Assembly: GCF_020882245.1 (NCBI RefSeq)
Contig: NC_083597.1
Coordinates: forward strand, 57,638,152-57,702,151
From: Rhopalosiphum padi
Taxonomy: Eukaryota > Arthropoda > Insecta > Hemiptera > Aphididae
DNA: 64,000 nucleotides
Reading direction: 5' to 3'
Positions 13,901-27,360 of this stretch are shown piece by piece; position 1 is the first letter of the stretch; each line of letters opens with the position of its first letter. Position numbers and translations under genes: made by a program. The notes under the pieces are model-generated. The model saw only the letters and a program-made list of their open reading frames with translations, searched no databases and was not told the origin of the DNA.

Positions 13901-16491
13901 TGTGTACACTACAGTATTATCGCTTATTATGAAAACAAAATTTGTTGTATTTAATACAACAATAATAACGTTCCGACGAAACAATGTAAGAATAACGAGG
14001 ATCAGCCTAAGCATTTAAATTTTAAGTCTTTTGTTGTAATAATAATTAATAATATTTAGATTATACATCATGTATCATATTATGTAGTGTTTATAATAAA
14101 TATATATATATCAATATGACTTCAATATACCAAACATTATGTGGATAACTATTAGCTATATAAAACTTACAAAAAAATAAATAGCAAATCGTGGATAAAT
14201 AAAAATAATATTAGTTTATAGTTATTGCCGGTCTACTTCCATTGAAGTATATTCAAAAAATACAGTATATTATGCAAAAGTTTTGATTTATTTAATAAGT
14301 TAGTATACTTTTCAATCAAATTAATTAAATACATAAATATTTTACATTATTATTAATATTTCAAAGTAGTCACTAGTCAGTTATTAAACAAAACTATATT
14401 ATGATTTATAACAACTGCAGTGTGTTTGTTTTTCTTCCATCGTCTTTGTAGAGATATTTTTTTATTGTAAATTCCCCCCCCTCCTGACATTTATTGAGTG
14501 ATATGTATATAGGTAATATTATTTTTCCAATATAGGTTACCTATATTATTTTGTATTGTTTTAATTTTCTGCAAATTAACGGTACCTATATTCATTGAAC
14601 CCCGTGGTTTTTAATTTTCAATTAATACTTAGTATTTTTATTCTTCTTCTATTTGCATAACGGTATGAACAATAATATTATAATTATTAAAAATACATTA
14701 TTAACCAAGACTTGTGCAAAATGCTGGTTACGACCTTCACGTTAGCTTGCCGTTTGTCTGTTTCTGCACTGTAGGTCACGCTTATATGAATTATATAGTA
14801 TACTATATGGATAATACGTATTATTATTATCGTAATGATACCATAATTTGATTTTCGAAAAATCGATTTGCTCTTCAGTAACAGATTTATGACGCAAATG
14901 ACACGCGCACGACTCGCGCCTATGTATAATAATAATATACTCGTATTATACTGTAGCGGCAGGCATAATGAGAAGAAAATATAAACGATCAATAGTCACA
15001 TAAATCTTCGATTCATCGGACATTTTTTTTTGCGCGAATACGTATACAATACTTAAGGAATAAACATACGCTTTACCGAACCCCGCAAATGTATGTAATA
15101 ATATATGGTGTATTTAAAACGACGCTACAGTGCTACACATATTATACGTATTGGTACACAAACACACAAGCGCGCGTAATATACGCATACGACGTGCAAA
15201 TGAACGATATATTACACTAATAATATACGCCGCAGTCACATAGCCTGTACACAATATACATTATTACATACCTACTGCAGTCACCTCGTATGTATAAAAT
15301 ACCATATGAAATAAAATACAAATACCATGTATGTTTATCCTCTTATAATATTATTTTTTTAATTTTTACTGACGTCTTTAATTTGAGTTGAATGCAGCAA
15401 GATTTTGACTTTTAAACAAGATTGCTTGGGTAATATTGAATGCTGTATCGTGTTAGCGAATATGCAGCTCTTGACTATATTCCTACCAGCATCATAATAT
15501 ATATAAACAAATACGGCTCTTTTGCAATGTAACACCAATTAATATTATTTGCAATCAAAGTTTTATATTAAACTAAGAAAATAATTATATAACTACCTAG
15601 TACTAAACAAAATGTTTAATGAAACATTTGCATTATATTGGCAAAATATGAGTGTACACAATTAATCATTATAGGTGATGTGAAAATAAAAATTGTTGAC
15701 TTTAAATATCAAGTTCAATGATTATGTTAACGAAAACACATAAATATATACCATCACAATCTATACGTATTACATATAATTTATACAAGCAAATAATACG
15801 AACAAAAATTGAAATGCCCCGGTCCAATCCTTTCCAACTTCCAATAAATCATGATACCTATATTTAATTTACGCTATATCGCTGGCAGTGGGCGGTATAA
15901 TTGTACATGTAGCATTATATTATTACCAGTACTGTAGAAATAATACGTATAATATCTCTACTGCTGCTGCGAAATTTTCAACTCCAAAAATATTTCCATA
16001 ATCAATAAGCAGTCTTCCTAAAAATTATTGTAAACTAAAAAACTACAAAACTTTTTTTTTATTTTACCTTTAAAAAATTGGCACAACTAAATATTTGCTA
16101 CTTTTGTAAACTGCCACATTGCTACTACCCTCCCCCCAGCGTAATAAAAAAATACTGATAGGATGTAATATAAATTATAATGAATTAATGAATAATTTTT
16201 AATAATATTTATAAATGGTATTGATATTTTATTTCATATGGTATTTTCTACATACCTATGATGTGACTACAGGAATAGGTCTATAGTAGGTAATGTTTAT
16301 ATTGTGTACGTAATCTATGTGACATATATTATTATTTATTAGTGTACTTATATCGCATATATAACGCGATAATAATTATTTTTTAGACAATAAAATCTTT
16401 TAGTTGGTCACTAGGTAGTAAATTACTTTTAAGCTACGCGAAAATTAAATTATAAATACTATAGATAGCTTATTTCAAAAAAAAATCTGTC
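11000..16491. other. Long AT-rich noncoding stretch
   Basis: It contains ATT/AAT simple sequence near 11030-11060, an alternating pyrimidine-purine tract at 12634-12657, a C8 run at 14474-14481 and a C-rich patch near 16124-16140. The frames at 12119-12343 and 13457-13732 are AT-rich and match nothing known. No gene or RNA is recognised. Confidence 0.5.
12634..12657. repeat. 24-bp alternating pyrimidine-purine tract
   Basis: TA, CA, CG and TG dinucleotides alternate without a break across TATATACATACGCACGCGTG and the next four bases. Such tracts can adopt Z-DNA. Confidence 0.7.
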
Positions 16492-16793
16492 CAGTGTAGT
16501 ATCATTGTCCGGTCTGGGCTAATATTGACAGAACCTTGTGGTCCGGTCCATAAACGGTCTGAAATGTTTTAAGATCGACCCGGCAGTCCGGTCCCAGTCT
16601 ACTCTATATAAATAATTTTAATAACTGGTCCGGTCTATAAATAATACGTAGCCTTGGGTTCAGCCCAAATTTGGTCTTCTGCTTAACTTTTAAAGTGTGG
16701 TCTGATCCGAATTCGGTCCCTTCTTTAAATTTTAAGTCTGGGCTGGTCTTTAAAATAACAGACCATGCAGTTCACTAACTTAGCCCATCACTT
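16492..16793. mobile_element. Degenerate hAT-like element relic with GGTCCGGTC motifs
   Basis: The left edge begins CAGTG. The right edge, read on the minus strand, begins AAGTGATGGGCTAAGTTAG, which resembles hAT-type termini (CAGTGATGGGC-like). Between them are about eight imperfect copies of GGTCCGGTC, GGTCTGGGC or GGTCT words in about 250 bp. Short subterminal repeats of this kind are typical of hAT elements, where transposase binds them. The two ends match each other poorly beyond the first bases, and I cannot assign an 8-bp target duplication, so the copy is old or the boundaries are approximate. No coding frame remains. Confidence 0.4.
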
Positions 16794-16799
16794 ATTTTT

Positions 16800-18640
16800 T
16801 TTGGAATTTAAAAACCAAACTTATAACATTCGTCTGTGCTTCGTTCGTAATGGTCTGTGCTTTTGACCCCGTCATCTATGTTGAGTATACATGTATATAG
16901 ACTGCACGACTAGTGCGTGGAAAAAATGAATTTCTATTGTTTTTAGTCAATTATTCTACCATCACGTTTGCAGTAACATAATAATATCATAAACACGTGA
17001 GTTTCAACCCGATAATTGATTAAAACTTTACATATTCGAGTGACTTACGGCTGCGTGAGTGTATATAACACGAATAAGACGTAGCTATAATAACTGGCAC
17101 TTAAGATAATACACCACATATAGTTACGAACTACAACTACTACGTTATTACTACAGCAGTCAACAAAAACAAAAAAAGCACTGCTTAGTAGAATTTTACA
17201 CAGTCTAAAATATTCACAATGCACATGTATGAGGAAACATGCACCATCAACTAAGTTTGAGTAGCACAAAATATATTATACATACAATTTCAAACTTGCA
17301 GTATGATTTATAAAATTATTCCCGTCATCAATTGGTTTTGATAGACTCACGTAGACCTACGTCCCACGTGTATTATATTAAAATATAATATTATTATATA
17401 TCTAAAGATTTAAATTTTAAAACATTATATATACAGTAAGCAGTAGCTGCTGCGGAATCATGACATATGTATACTTATTTTATCTTATACGAAATTTAAT
17501 CCGCCAAGATATATTACATTAAACAGTACGATTCTGTTTATTCTACGAGGTACAATAATAAAGCATTTCACAGTTCTGTTCTTTCACATAATATGTCCGT
17601 ATATAATATATTCATTATTCATACATATAGTATTAAATATATTATATTAAATTATATAATATTATACTCCTTTAACCATTTCCTGCCAAAATTTTAACAC
17701 TTCTAAGTATCTACAGACTAAAGTAATCATTGTTATTTTATTACATAATAATGAAAATTTGCAGTAGATTACCAAAAATGTACACCATAATACTATGTTA
17801 TATAGTCACTGACAATGAATGTAAAATACCGATTTTTTGTTAAATATTTCATATTTTTGAATACATATTTTGATAAAATTAAGAACATAAATATTTACAT
17901 TTTTTGACTTTTTTATTACAGAAAAACCCGCACCCTAATTGTCAGTCTCTTAGTTTAAAAAAAAAACGATATCAAAATTTATTTTTATTTTTTCAACTTA
18001 ATATAAATTATTTTAAAAATTAAAAAATATGTTGAGTGGAAAAAACGTTATAATGACGATGAAGGGGACAAATACGCATCGTCGCATTATTGTACATGAA
18101 ATATGTAGGCAAAATTTTACATTTTTTACCGTGTATAGGTAGGTGGTTACAAGTTACGGGTAGGCTAGTATAGGTGGGTAGATACGAAATACAAATACGA
18201 CTTGTTAGTACACCATTTATATGCCTATATATACGTATATGATGTATTGATATTGTAATGACGACAAGTCTGACCGAAACCGTTATATTATATACGAGTA
18301 AAAAAATTGAATTCATATATCACATACGAATGCGTTTATATTGTGTTATATACTATATTATGTACCTATAAACTATATGTCTATATATACGCCGAGAAGA
18401 AAAACCGCAAAATGCACAAACAAAACATACACATGTATCCATATAGGTACACTGTTGTTAAGTACACTGCAGTCATTTTACATTTAGGTACCTATACACA
18501 CATATCCATATATAAACGGATAACTGTGAAACGTATGTGCTGGGAGATTGAAAAAATAATAATAATAGTATATTGATAACAACGGTACCAATAAATGAAT
18601 AACTATAAAAATAAATAATGCTGGTTACAGAGTCGAGTGG
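16800..18640. other. AT-rich noncoding stretch
   Basis: The stretch is AT-rich throughout. A minus-strand frame of 74 codons at 17045-17269 ends at a donor-like GCC|GTAAGTC but has no recognised domain. Nothing else is seen. Confidence 0.5.
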
Positions 18641-18935
18641 ACGCGCGATTCTGGGGAAATATGATCACGAAGTAGTTGGAAAGTGTTTATGGCGGTTGTG
18701 TAATTTGCGTGCGCGCATGGAGTACACGACGACGAGAACGTTATAATAATATATTGTAATACCACTGCAAACGCATAGACATAACATATAATATTCTTGT
18801 GTGTGTGTGTTTGTGTGTAATATAGGTAACGCATAATAACGACCGTGAAGGTCGCACGGCGTTTCGACGTTAGGAAAATCGAACCCGGTAAACCGGATTT
18901 TGACAGTGCCAACGTCCGGTCCGTATCGTCGTTTT
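18641..18935. other. CpG-containing patch open on both strands
   Basis: The segment at 18840-18935 is open on the plus strand (KVARRFDVRKIEPGKPDF and onward) and on the minus strand (SKSGLPGSIFLTSKRRATF and onward). Neither plus frame nor minus frame begins with ATG. Each looks plausible as protein, so composition alone cannot decide and it may be noncoding. A GT microsatellite lies at 18799-18818. Confidence 0.25.
18799..18818. repeat. (GT)n microsatellite, one interruption
   Basis: This is a GT run of 20 bp broken once by an extra T. Confidence 0.9.
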
Positions 18936-19049
18936 TTATGGATTTCTTGTGTTCAACAATAATGATGACTTGTTACATATTTACTGGCTACTACCTTAAT
19001 ATACTATACTACAGGTCTAAACGTCATATTTATCTAATGTATATTTAGG

Positions 19050-21180
19050 TTGTTGTTATTATTGTTTATTTACAAATAATTCGATTCCCACGGATTGATA
19101 GTATAGTGATATATTATAATAATATACATATTGTGTTTATTACTCGTTCTAAATATATTTACTATTTACGGTCGCCACCTTTGTACGTGAGGATAATGCA
19201 CACAAATATTCTGATTCCGTTAATTCAACATTCACATATTACTCGTACAATACAGCGAAAAGTTTAGTAGGTTAAAATGTATGATTAAGTTTGTAAATAA
19301 CTTAATAAATTTATAATATGTATAAGTACATTATACATCTATTATAAATGTGCAATGTGTTACAGCTAATGATTACACTTTTAATTTACTTTGTCAATTT
19401 GCTGAAATATATTTATCGTCATGTTGCTAATTGTAGTCACTGAGAAAATCATTCATCGAACAACATTTAATTAAATTAATTTACTTACCAATACATTATA
19501 CAAATGCACATGAAAAATATATATTGTTTGGTTCAAATGCTTAAGACATTATAATTAATTATTATTGTATTAAAAACGGTTTTCATTATACGAATCGAGG
19601 GTAGAGAACTAGAGAATACGAGTAGGAAATGGAATTAATTAACAGAAAATCGGCGTATCGAAATAAATATAATGACAAATGCATCACGTACGTATTCCAA
19701 TATAGGTATATTATATTGGATATATATATATATTGAATGCCAAATAAATAATGCGATGGGCTTGATATATAATTTATTTTTTTAATAAGTAAATTAAAAA
19801 CACGCACTATACCTCAGTATTACATGTGTCTATATATAACTATAGATATCGTAGCTTTTGTTATGGGTTTTATTCTGGATGAAAAATAAAAAAATAAATT
19901 AAAAACGTTATAGTTCATATATTATATACATAGTAATATATACGTTCTTACTAAAATCACTCAATCGAGCTCAATATGTATTATATATGTAGTTATACGT
20001 AATATATTATTATATTGGTAATATCGGAGAGACAGTAACACGACGTCGCGGACGTTCTTATTCACTTGATAGACCATTGTATTCGCCATAAAGGTGATTA
20101 CACAATAGCCGTTATATAGTGTATTATTTATAAGTATAGTGTTCGTGTCAAAACATTTTACTGATGTTGCACTATATATATATTATATTCATATAAAAAT
20201 ATAAAATATACAGTGACATTTGTCATATTATATCGTGTTAATAATTTCCGTGTTTTATAACAATATAGTAGATAAGCCATATATATATCTATTATTGTCG
20301 GTATCAAAGGTGATAACTATAAACATATTGTATACTAGGTAGTAGGTACCTATTTTATTATTATGTAGTGCCTATTAAAATAACATCTTTGATCACTGTA
20401 TAATGTATGATGTTATTATAATACGTAAATATCATAAATCACAGCCGACGGGCTTAAAAGATATTTTATTTTGGAGACTTTAACGCAAGTGTACAATATA
20501 ATGGGAGTGTAAATTATTATGCGCTTAATAAAAATCCTGTTTTTATATAATAATAATATACTTAAGCATAAGTGTAACTAAGCCTTTTAAGTTATGGGGG
20601 GGGTTAATTTGCTATAAAAGAAGGATATTGAAGGTTAGATAAAGTAGAAGAAAGAGGACAGATACATATATAATTATCCTCACGTACAATATTATAACAC
20701 GTACTAATAAATATTTTTTATGTTAGCTTAATGTATTAAACATAATACTTTTAATGTATAGATTAGTTATTTACTTAAAATATCTCAGGAGCAGAAAACC
20801 AGAAACCCTTAAAGTTACGCTTATGAATCTGCTGGCTCTACAGCACGCGTCGTATGATTGTAACGATACATATAATATATAGGTAGGTATAATATGTTTC
20901 TATTCATATAGGTCCTAGTAAAATAAATAATATAAGGGTATATATACGATGATCAATGCTGGTTCCATTATAATATGTTTTGTCACCGATTGCTGTAGTT
21001 TATATATATTTATTCACACCACGACACCATCGCTACAGCACAATGGGTCTATTGAGCTGAAGTTCTTCGCTGACACGCGTATTTTATTTGTGACTTTTTA
21101 CACTTTGAACACTTTTTGCGTGTGTGTGTATATATACAGTATATAATATATACTGCAGATGTATATATGCCGTTTTTTAT
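19050..21180. other. AT-rich noncoding stretch
   Basis: The stretch is AT-rich with short TA runs and a G8 run at 20596-20603. A donor-like TTG|GTAAGTAAA occurs on the minus strand near 19485-19497. No gene is recognised. Confidence 0.5.
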
Positions 21181-21185
21181 TAAGA

Positions 21186-21332
21186 ATGAACGTCGTCAAT
21201 CTTTCAACCCAGAGTAGATGTATGCGTGCGTGCGTGAGTGTGGTATCCAAACGCGCGGCGATATCATCGATAACCATTGAAATCCGAATGGGATGGTTTG
21301 CATTTTCCCCGACCACCGCCATAGCAACGTAG
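21186..21332. other. Medium-GC patch with opposing short open frames
   Basis: On the plus strand an ATG at 21186 opens 48 codons to the TAG at 21330. On the minus strand an ATG at 21322 opens 74 codons to 21098, starting MAVVGENANHPIRISMVIDD. Both peptides look like mixed-composition protein, and both cannot easily be real. The segment is clearly different from its AT-rich flanks and may be an exon or a conserved noncoding element. No domain is recognised. Confidence 0.2.
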
Positions 21333-21812
21333 GTAACTATATATATATTATATACTGTATACTTTGAGTCGTATACGCTGCGCAGAGATTAGTGTCAAAT
21401 CGTATAGACCTATAAAGAACCGCGTGCGAGGAATGTATGCAATCGGAAACAATGGGACGACGTATTATGGTTGGAACACGCGCGCAATAATGAGACACTG
21501 GCGATTCTATATATGCATAATATATGTGCAGTGCGCGCCCGTGTGCCCTATTTCTATACATAGTATATATACAGACTCGGCGCGTGTCGCCGTTATACTA
21601 CCTCGTTGTACACACAATTTGTATCTTTTGATTTACTAAAACTCGAAAACGATTGATTTACAAATGAACCACGTAGGTATGTTATATCTGTATGTGTACG
21701 GGTAAATAGTTAATCGTCAATTGCCACAGAGGACGCGAAGAGTCATTATAAACATTATATATATATAATCTGACCCAGAATGGTAAAATGTCTAAACTAT
21801 AATATATATATA

Positions 21813-21839
21813 CAAGATTATTCACCAAGTATTCTCACC
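21813..21839 (+). repeat. Left terminal inverted repeat
   Basis: It contains the core TTATTCACCAAG shared exactly with the right end of the 646-bp element. Confidence 0.65.
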
Positions 21840-22431
21840 TCTGTTTTTCCTTTAATATTGAATTTATTTAAAATTTAAATTCTGATTTTTGATATTATTT
21901 GTATACCTATTACTTGAGAAGTTTATCCTGTGACAATATAAAATAAACTTCTATTTTTTAAACGAGAACGCTTCTTTTTACTACAAACTATTTTACAAAC
22001 TATTTTTGAAAATATTGATATATACATAATTCAAAATTTGAGTGGGTAGTTTCTTAGTTATTAAAATATTATAAAAATTGTCTAACATAATAAAAAAAAT
22101 AGATGCAATATTGATTATAGTAATTATACTATAGATACTCAAAACATTTTTACAATCTATAAATTTTAATAGTTTCATATTAATTAGGTACTAACATTTT
22201 AAAATGGTCATAGCCTCATATATTATCTACACAAAATTAAATAACTAAAAAAATAGTCATTTAAATTTTGATTTAATACGTCAACTTTTGAAGATAAATT
22301 ATCCGTTACATAATTTAAAAGCGCGCTCATTCATTTGAAAAACTAGTTTGTATCTCCTTAGAAAGCTTCTTAAGTAGTATGAAAAATCTCAATAATTTGA
22401 AAGAATGGTCTCAGATTTTTGCATCTAGTAT

Positions 22432-22458
22432 TGTGAACATGCTTGGTGAATAACCCTG
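22432..22458 (-). repeat. Right terminal inverted repeat
   Basis: On the plus strand it contains CTTGGTGAATAA, the exact complement of the left core, and ends CCCTG before the flanking TA. Confidence 0.65.
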
Positions 22459-24660
22459 TATTTATATACTTATTATATCGTTATATAAACATATGATCTA
22501 GATTTATGCAACAATTAAATATTAAATCGAATGACACATATAAATAGGTAACATTATATTTATTATATATGTACAATATACTGCAGGTATATACCTACGG
22601 CAATCACGGATGACCGTTATCATTAAAAAATTTTTTGAATGTCATAGTGCATAAAGTTCACTGGGGCGCGCATTAATTTCAATACATTGTTGATTGTTCT
22701 ACATACCCAAAAATTCTATTGCTCAACGCATAGTAATTAATAAATTAAAATAACGTTATATAATATAATATTTAAAGGTATTAAACGAATAACCGAAAAA
22801 TTTTTGTTATTATTATTATTATACGGTATGCATATGGCTTACGTCATCACGGCAGATTGTAATTATTTAAAGAAAGGTGCAGGGTTATTAATAAATTTGT
22901 TTAATTATTTTATATCATATTATATTATACCGTGTGTGTCTTACTATATACTTTTTGATTTTTTTTTTTATATTAAACTCGCCTTTACCATTTTTTCCGT
23001 CAACTACATAATATATAATAATAATATGTTATATTATATTATAACTTTTATGCATAGGTACTTACGGTTGAGTTGGGTTGGACATAATTTTTTGCGCACA
23101 ATTTGTACATATTCCCATGAATACTTGTACTTAATACTTTATGGCCCGAATAATTTCCATCAAATTACGTCATGGAATCATTATTATATAACTTTCGAAT
23201 ACTGAATTTAAGAGCTATAACATCACTTCAATTGAGAAACTTCAACTTTGACGACAACTAGAAAACTAACGAAATTCAGTGTTGATGTCCTTGAAGAAGA
23301 TTATGATATTAGGTGATCGGTTTTTAGGATAATGAAACAATATAAAAACAAACAAATAATAGTTCTCATGGGTGATTTTAGTATCTATGCCAGTCATCTA
23401 AGTGCGGAGTGGCTGTTAAAAACTATCAGAAAAACATGAATTGTGTCAGCGAAATCGTTAAACCAAAATCCTAAAAACACGTTTCGACGAAAAGTAGCCT
23501 AAGTAGCTTCGACAGTTTATAGTTATTCCATACGAATTAATATATAATGAATTATTTCATTATTTGAACGCGAAACTGTACGGTGTACATATCAATGTTG
23601 ACCATGTAAACATTATTAAATATATCTATTCTAATAAATTATTTTTATGAACTGCTATAAGCTCGAAATCAGCGAACTCATCAGCGGGACATGATGAAGG
23701 AAATCTATTGTCATTTTTATGTCATATACATTACGTTGGAGAACAATTTAATACATTAAAGAGTATATAGTACTATAATATAGCATTATAAAGTTAGCCT
23801 AATACTATAGACACAACTCGTATGCTTATAATTAAATAAGCTACATTATACATACAGTAACTATCATTCGAGTTAAGAAGTATAATGTTGTAAGTACCTA
23901 CTCAGACATTTTTATTTATATTTTAAACGTAAATAAAATATATAAGTAGTTTATTCTAATAGTATTGTATAATATATTATAATATAATTGTATTATAATA
24001 TGTTATAGAAATATAGAATATAGATGTTAATTTTTAATATAATAAACATAATATACTTATTCATATTAACCATAGTTCATAAGTACCCATCAATTATATA
24101 GGTATTGGTTTAGTGTTTATAGTATTATATTAAATAAAAATAATCAATAAAATCTATAAGAATATGTTATTCTTGACAATAATAACCTATTGGACCCTTC
24201 GAAACAAATATATTTTCTAACTAATAAAGTTAAGACTTGTCCAGTTCGAGCGTTATAATATTATGTATATATATTATATAAAAGTATTTAAATAGCTATT
24301 TTTGTCATTATATTATTATATTATAATACAAAAATATACTTTATATTTTTACAAAAATCGTAAGTACTGTATATTTTTCGTTATTCTATAAATGTGTCGG
24401 TTTTGGGTAATAGAGTAATAAATCCAAACGCTGCAATTACAGATATATGCATTTCCATTTTCATATACCACACATTAAAATAAGCACTGTATACAGAGGT
24501 GCCGTATGAAAAAAAATCACTGGGTTTGATTCGACCAAAAAAAAAAAAAATAAATAATATATATCCCAAGAAACAAAATATAGAAAAAACATTCCATACA
24601 AAAAGATGGGGTAGCGATCACTACCTTTCGCTTCCTCTTGTCGGTGCTACTGGCTATATA
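22459..24660. other. AT-rich noncoding stretch with one long hydrophobic frame
   Basis: The 133-codon frame at 22804-23205 is rich in Tyr, Ile, Leu and Phe and follows TTATTA simple sequence. It has no domain I recognise. At 23230-23540 composition is more balanced, and an interrupted plus-strand frame includes IIVLMGDFS, but that is too little to assign to any enzyme family. The rest is AT-rich. Confidence 0.45.
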
Positions 24661-24666
24661 ATGTAC

Positions 24667-24683
24667 ATATATATATATATATA
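24667..24683. repeat. (AT)n microsatellite
   Basis: This is an uninterrupted AT run of about 17 bp. Confidence 0.9.
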
Positions 24684-24772
24684 CTATATTATAATAAAGT
24701 GCAATAATATTTACAATATTAATATAATGGCCATCAGCGTGCATCATTTTGAAATTATATAATAATAATATA

Positions 24773-24780
24773 GTATAAAA
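24773..24780 (+). promoter_or_regulatory. TATA-box-like TATAAAAG before a CpG-rich patch
   Basis: TATAAAAG matches the consensus TATA box and lies at the upstream edge of the CpG-rich patch 24790-25330. In such AT-rich DNA the match has limited weight, and no transcript start is proven. Confidence 0.15.
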
Positions 24781-24950
24781 GCATTGGCGTGTTGAGATAC
24801 TAGAGACTGGCTGAACAACGTGCAAGCTGCCTCTTCGCGGTTTTCGATGATGACCCGTGCGCCAGCGGTTAATACCACGTATACCCGGTATGCGGTCGTA
24901 TTTATACACGCATACCTGCACGCGCTCCCGTGAGTGTGTATATTTATGCA

Positions 24951-24978
24951 TGTGTGTGTGTGTGTGTGTGTGTGTGTG
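24951..24978. repeat. (TG)14 microsatellite
   Basis: This is an uninterrupted TG run of 28 bp. Confidence 0.97.
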
Positions 24979-25081
24979 AGCGACGACAGCTCCGGTCATC
25001 GTAGTTATAGTAGGAAGTTGAGTGTGCATAATACGCGCGCACGAGTCTCGGACGTCGTCATTATTATTATTTTTCTTGTTA

Positions 25082-25108
25082 ATATTATTATTATTATTAT
25101 TATTATTA
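25082..25108. repeat. (ATT)n microsatellite
   Basis: This is an ATT trinucleotide run of about nine units. Confidence 0.93.
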
Positions 25109-27360
25109 CTACAAGATCTCTCGTATGATGTGATATTTTTAGCGTTGGTTAGGAGGAAACTAAATATAAACGTACGAAACGATAAACCGGACTTTGTCTC
25201 TTCTTCTGCACTAGTGTCAGTTTTTTTTTTGTTCCTCCTTTTTCGCTTTTCTTGCGTAAACCGGTTACTCTTGCGGTCGTCTCACGCCGCCGTCCTTGTC
25301 AGGAATGCGCCGTCGCGTTTTTATACTATACTATAGGAAAATCAAAAAAAAACATTCGGTGCGTCACATAGTATATGATATAATCTTCTTTGGCTTGGAG
25401 AGAGGAGTACTATAGTAATTTTACTGTTGAGTTTGACGAAAAACAAAAGGTATTATTGCGTTGATGGATAGATAAAAACTGTATACACATTTCTCAATAA
25501 ATTGTGAAGTAATTATGGGTTCCTTGCACTCTAGTTGATGCGTATATCTGCTTAAATTTTAAAAGAACCAAAAAAACTTTAAAATTGCACTCAGATAAAT
25601 AGAACGATCCAAACTTAATCGCATCATTTGCATCCAGCTAGGACTTTAACCCTGACGATTGATCAAAAGGAAATGCTTCCTTTGTTGTGGACTGCACATT
25701 CTCATACACATCACCATATTCGCCATCGCCTTTTCCACTGATATCAATAATATTATTATTGTCATTATTGCGACGCGAATATATATATCGGATTACAACG
25801 ATGTGCCGATGTCGTACACCTTTACATATATGCATTATATATAATATTAATATTATAGTCGAGTAGATCTGAGCTCAAGTGTAAAATATTTTATTAAGTC
25901 TATCAAAAGGTTTATCGAGATAAAACGTGACGCGATCGTTTTTTTATGATGGCTGTCGAAGACCTCGTGAATGTGTTTTTCGCTCTATTGCGGTGTCAGA
26001 GCTGCTGCCACGTCAATAACTTGCACACAACAAAATTGTTCAGAAAAATATGTATAAACATTGTTCACATGTACAGGTAAAGTAAATGTAGTTAATCGAC
26101 AAAAGCTGTTTAAGTATCATGTAACGTTATTATATAAATATACTGCGATAATATAATACTCATAAAAGCTAAGCGTGACATTCTTTTCACGAAAAAAAAT
26201 GAAATCGCGCAATGTCAATTGTCATTCTACGTGATGTTTCGGCATTTGATACGAGCAAAATGAATTTTTATTTATCGATTGGAGTCAAATGATGTTAAAA
26301 TTCTCGAATGGGTGACCAATGTCTCCTGGATATTTGACAATGCATGCCCGAATTTATTCATTTCACCGACTCGAGTAAAAAAAAAATAACAACAATAATA
26401 ATATACAATTAGCTGCAGTTCAAAATCATTGGAACAGTCACCATTACTTATTAAGATTTTATAAAATTCGAATTTTAAAATATTCAAAGTTTTATTTTGA
26501 AAAATAAACGTTGGACTTATAACTTTACCACAACGCTGTATAGATATGTACCAATATCAGAAACCTATTTAATATTATATAATATTTATAATATATTAAT
26601 ATATTGTATTATATACCTCTTTTGAATTAATTATAATTAATATATTCATTTATTTTATAATTTGTAGATACTATACTGCATTAATTATAAAATTATTTTA
26701 TTATCTTTTTTTTGTATAAATATTTCTTCAACTGTATATTTAATAATACATTTAATGCACTTGTTTTATGCACGTCATGAAAATTTTATTAAACGAAAAA
26801 AAACGACTATCGTGACCTCGTCCTTAAACAGTAGCCCCGGGGTAAATAAAATTCCTATACGCAATTTCCGTGTGATCCCCTTTTCAAAAAACATGACGGT
26901 AGCCAAGATTTGTAAGTCCTGTATGCACGTAATTTACTGTAATTCTAATGTAATTTTGAACATTATAATTGTATACTGTATATAATACACCTGTAGTACC
27001 TATGCGTATAATTAAAAATTTAAACTCATTAATCACTTGTCCGTGATACTGCCACACCAACAACATATTTATTGCAAAACAAATTTATTAATCGTGCGAA
27101 GGAAAATAAAAAAGTTTAAAATATAAAACAATCTCGTGGTGAAAAATAAGATCATAATTTTTTCCGAGGTAGTTATTGTATTCTTTTAGTACCTAACTAC
27201 ACATATTATACATATTATGTTTCATATCAGTTTTAAACCCTATAACGGCTTATGTAGAATTATTTGAACTCCATGACGAATGAGTGAGAGAGAATTCAGA
27301 GATTCCTAATCGGAATTTATAATATAAAACTAATCATACAAGTTTATCGATACTTGATAC

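Larger units (their letters stand above)
21813..22458. mobile_element. 646-bp terminal-inverted-repeat element flanked by TA
   Basis: The right end, read on the minus strand, is CAGGGTTATTCACCAAGCAT. The left end is CAAGATTATTCACCAAGTAT. Over the first 27 positions the ends agree at about 21. Both are bordered by TA (21811-21812 and 22459-22460), consistent with a TA target duplication as made by Tc1/mariner-type transposases. The interior is AT-rich with no open frame of note, so this is a nonautonomous MITE-like copy. The TA flanks lie in TA-rich DNA, so the duplication is weak evidence on its own. The inverted repeats are the stronger evidence. Confidence 0.65.
24785..25335. other. CpG-rich patch with TG and ATT microsatellites
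   Basis: The patch is rich in CpG and holds (TG)14 and an ATT run. The minus frame 24517-25029 (170 codons) crosses the TG run, giving a His-Thr repeat, and ends in poly-Phe and Tyr simple sequence. I treat it as artefactual. The plus frame 25022-25336 is Leu/Ile-rich because of the ATT run. Possibly a promoter or regulatory patch. Confidence 0.3.

Noticed and set aside
22804..23205. 133-codon plus-strand hydrophobic frame
   Set aside because: It starts in TTATTA simple sequence, is dominated by Tyr, Ile, Leu and Phe from AT-rich codons, and matches no membrane protein I recognise.
23347..23420. IIVLMGDFS stretch, resembling the GDFN motif of retrotransposon endonucleases
   Set aside because: The Asn is replaced, the surrounding residues do not fit the family, and stops lie on both sides. 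One short motif is not enough.
24496..24655. CAGAGGTGCCG and a distant TAGCACCGA-like word considered as inverted ends
   Set aside because: Only about half of the positions agree, which is not better than chance.
24517..25029. 170-codon minus-strand open frame
   Set aside because: It is produced by a (TG)14 microsatellite (His-Thr run), AT repeats and a poly-A run (poly-Phe). There is no domain and no sign of a conserved protein.
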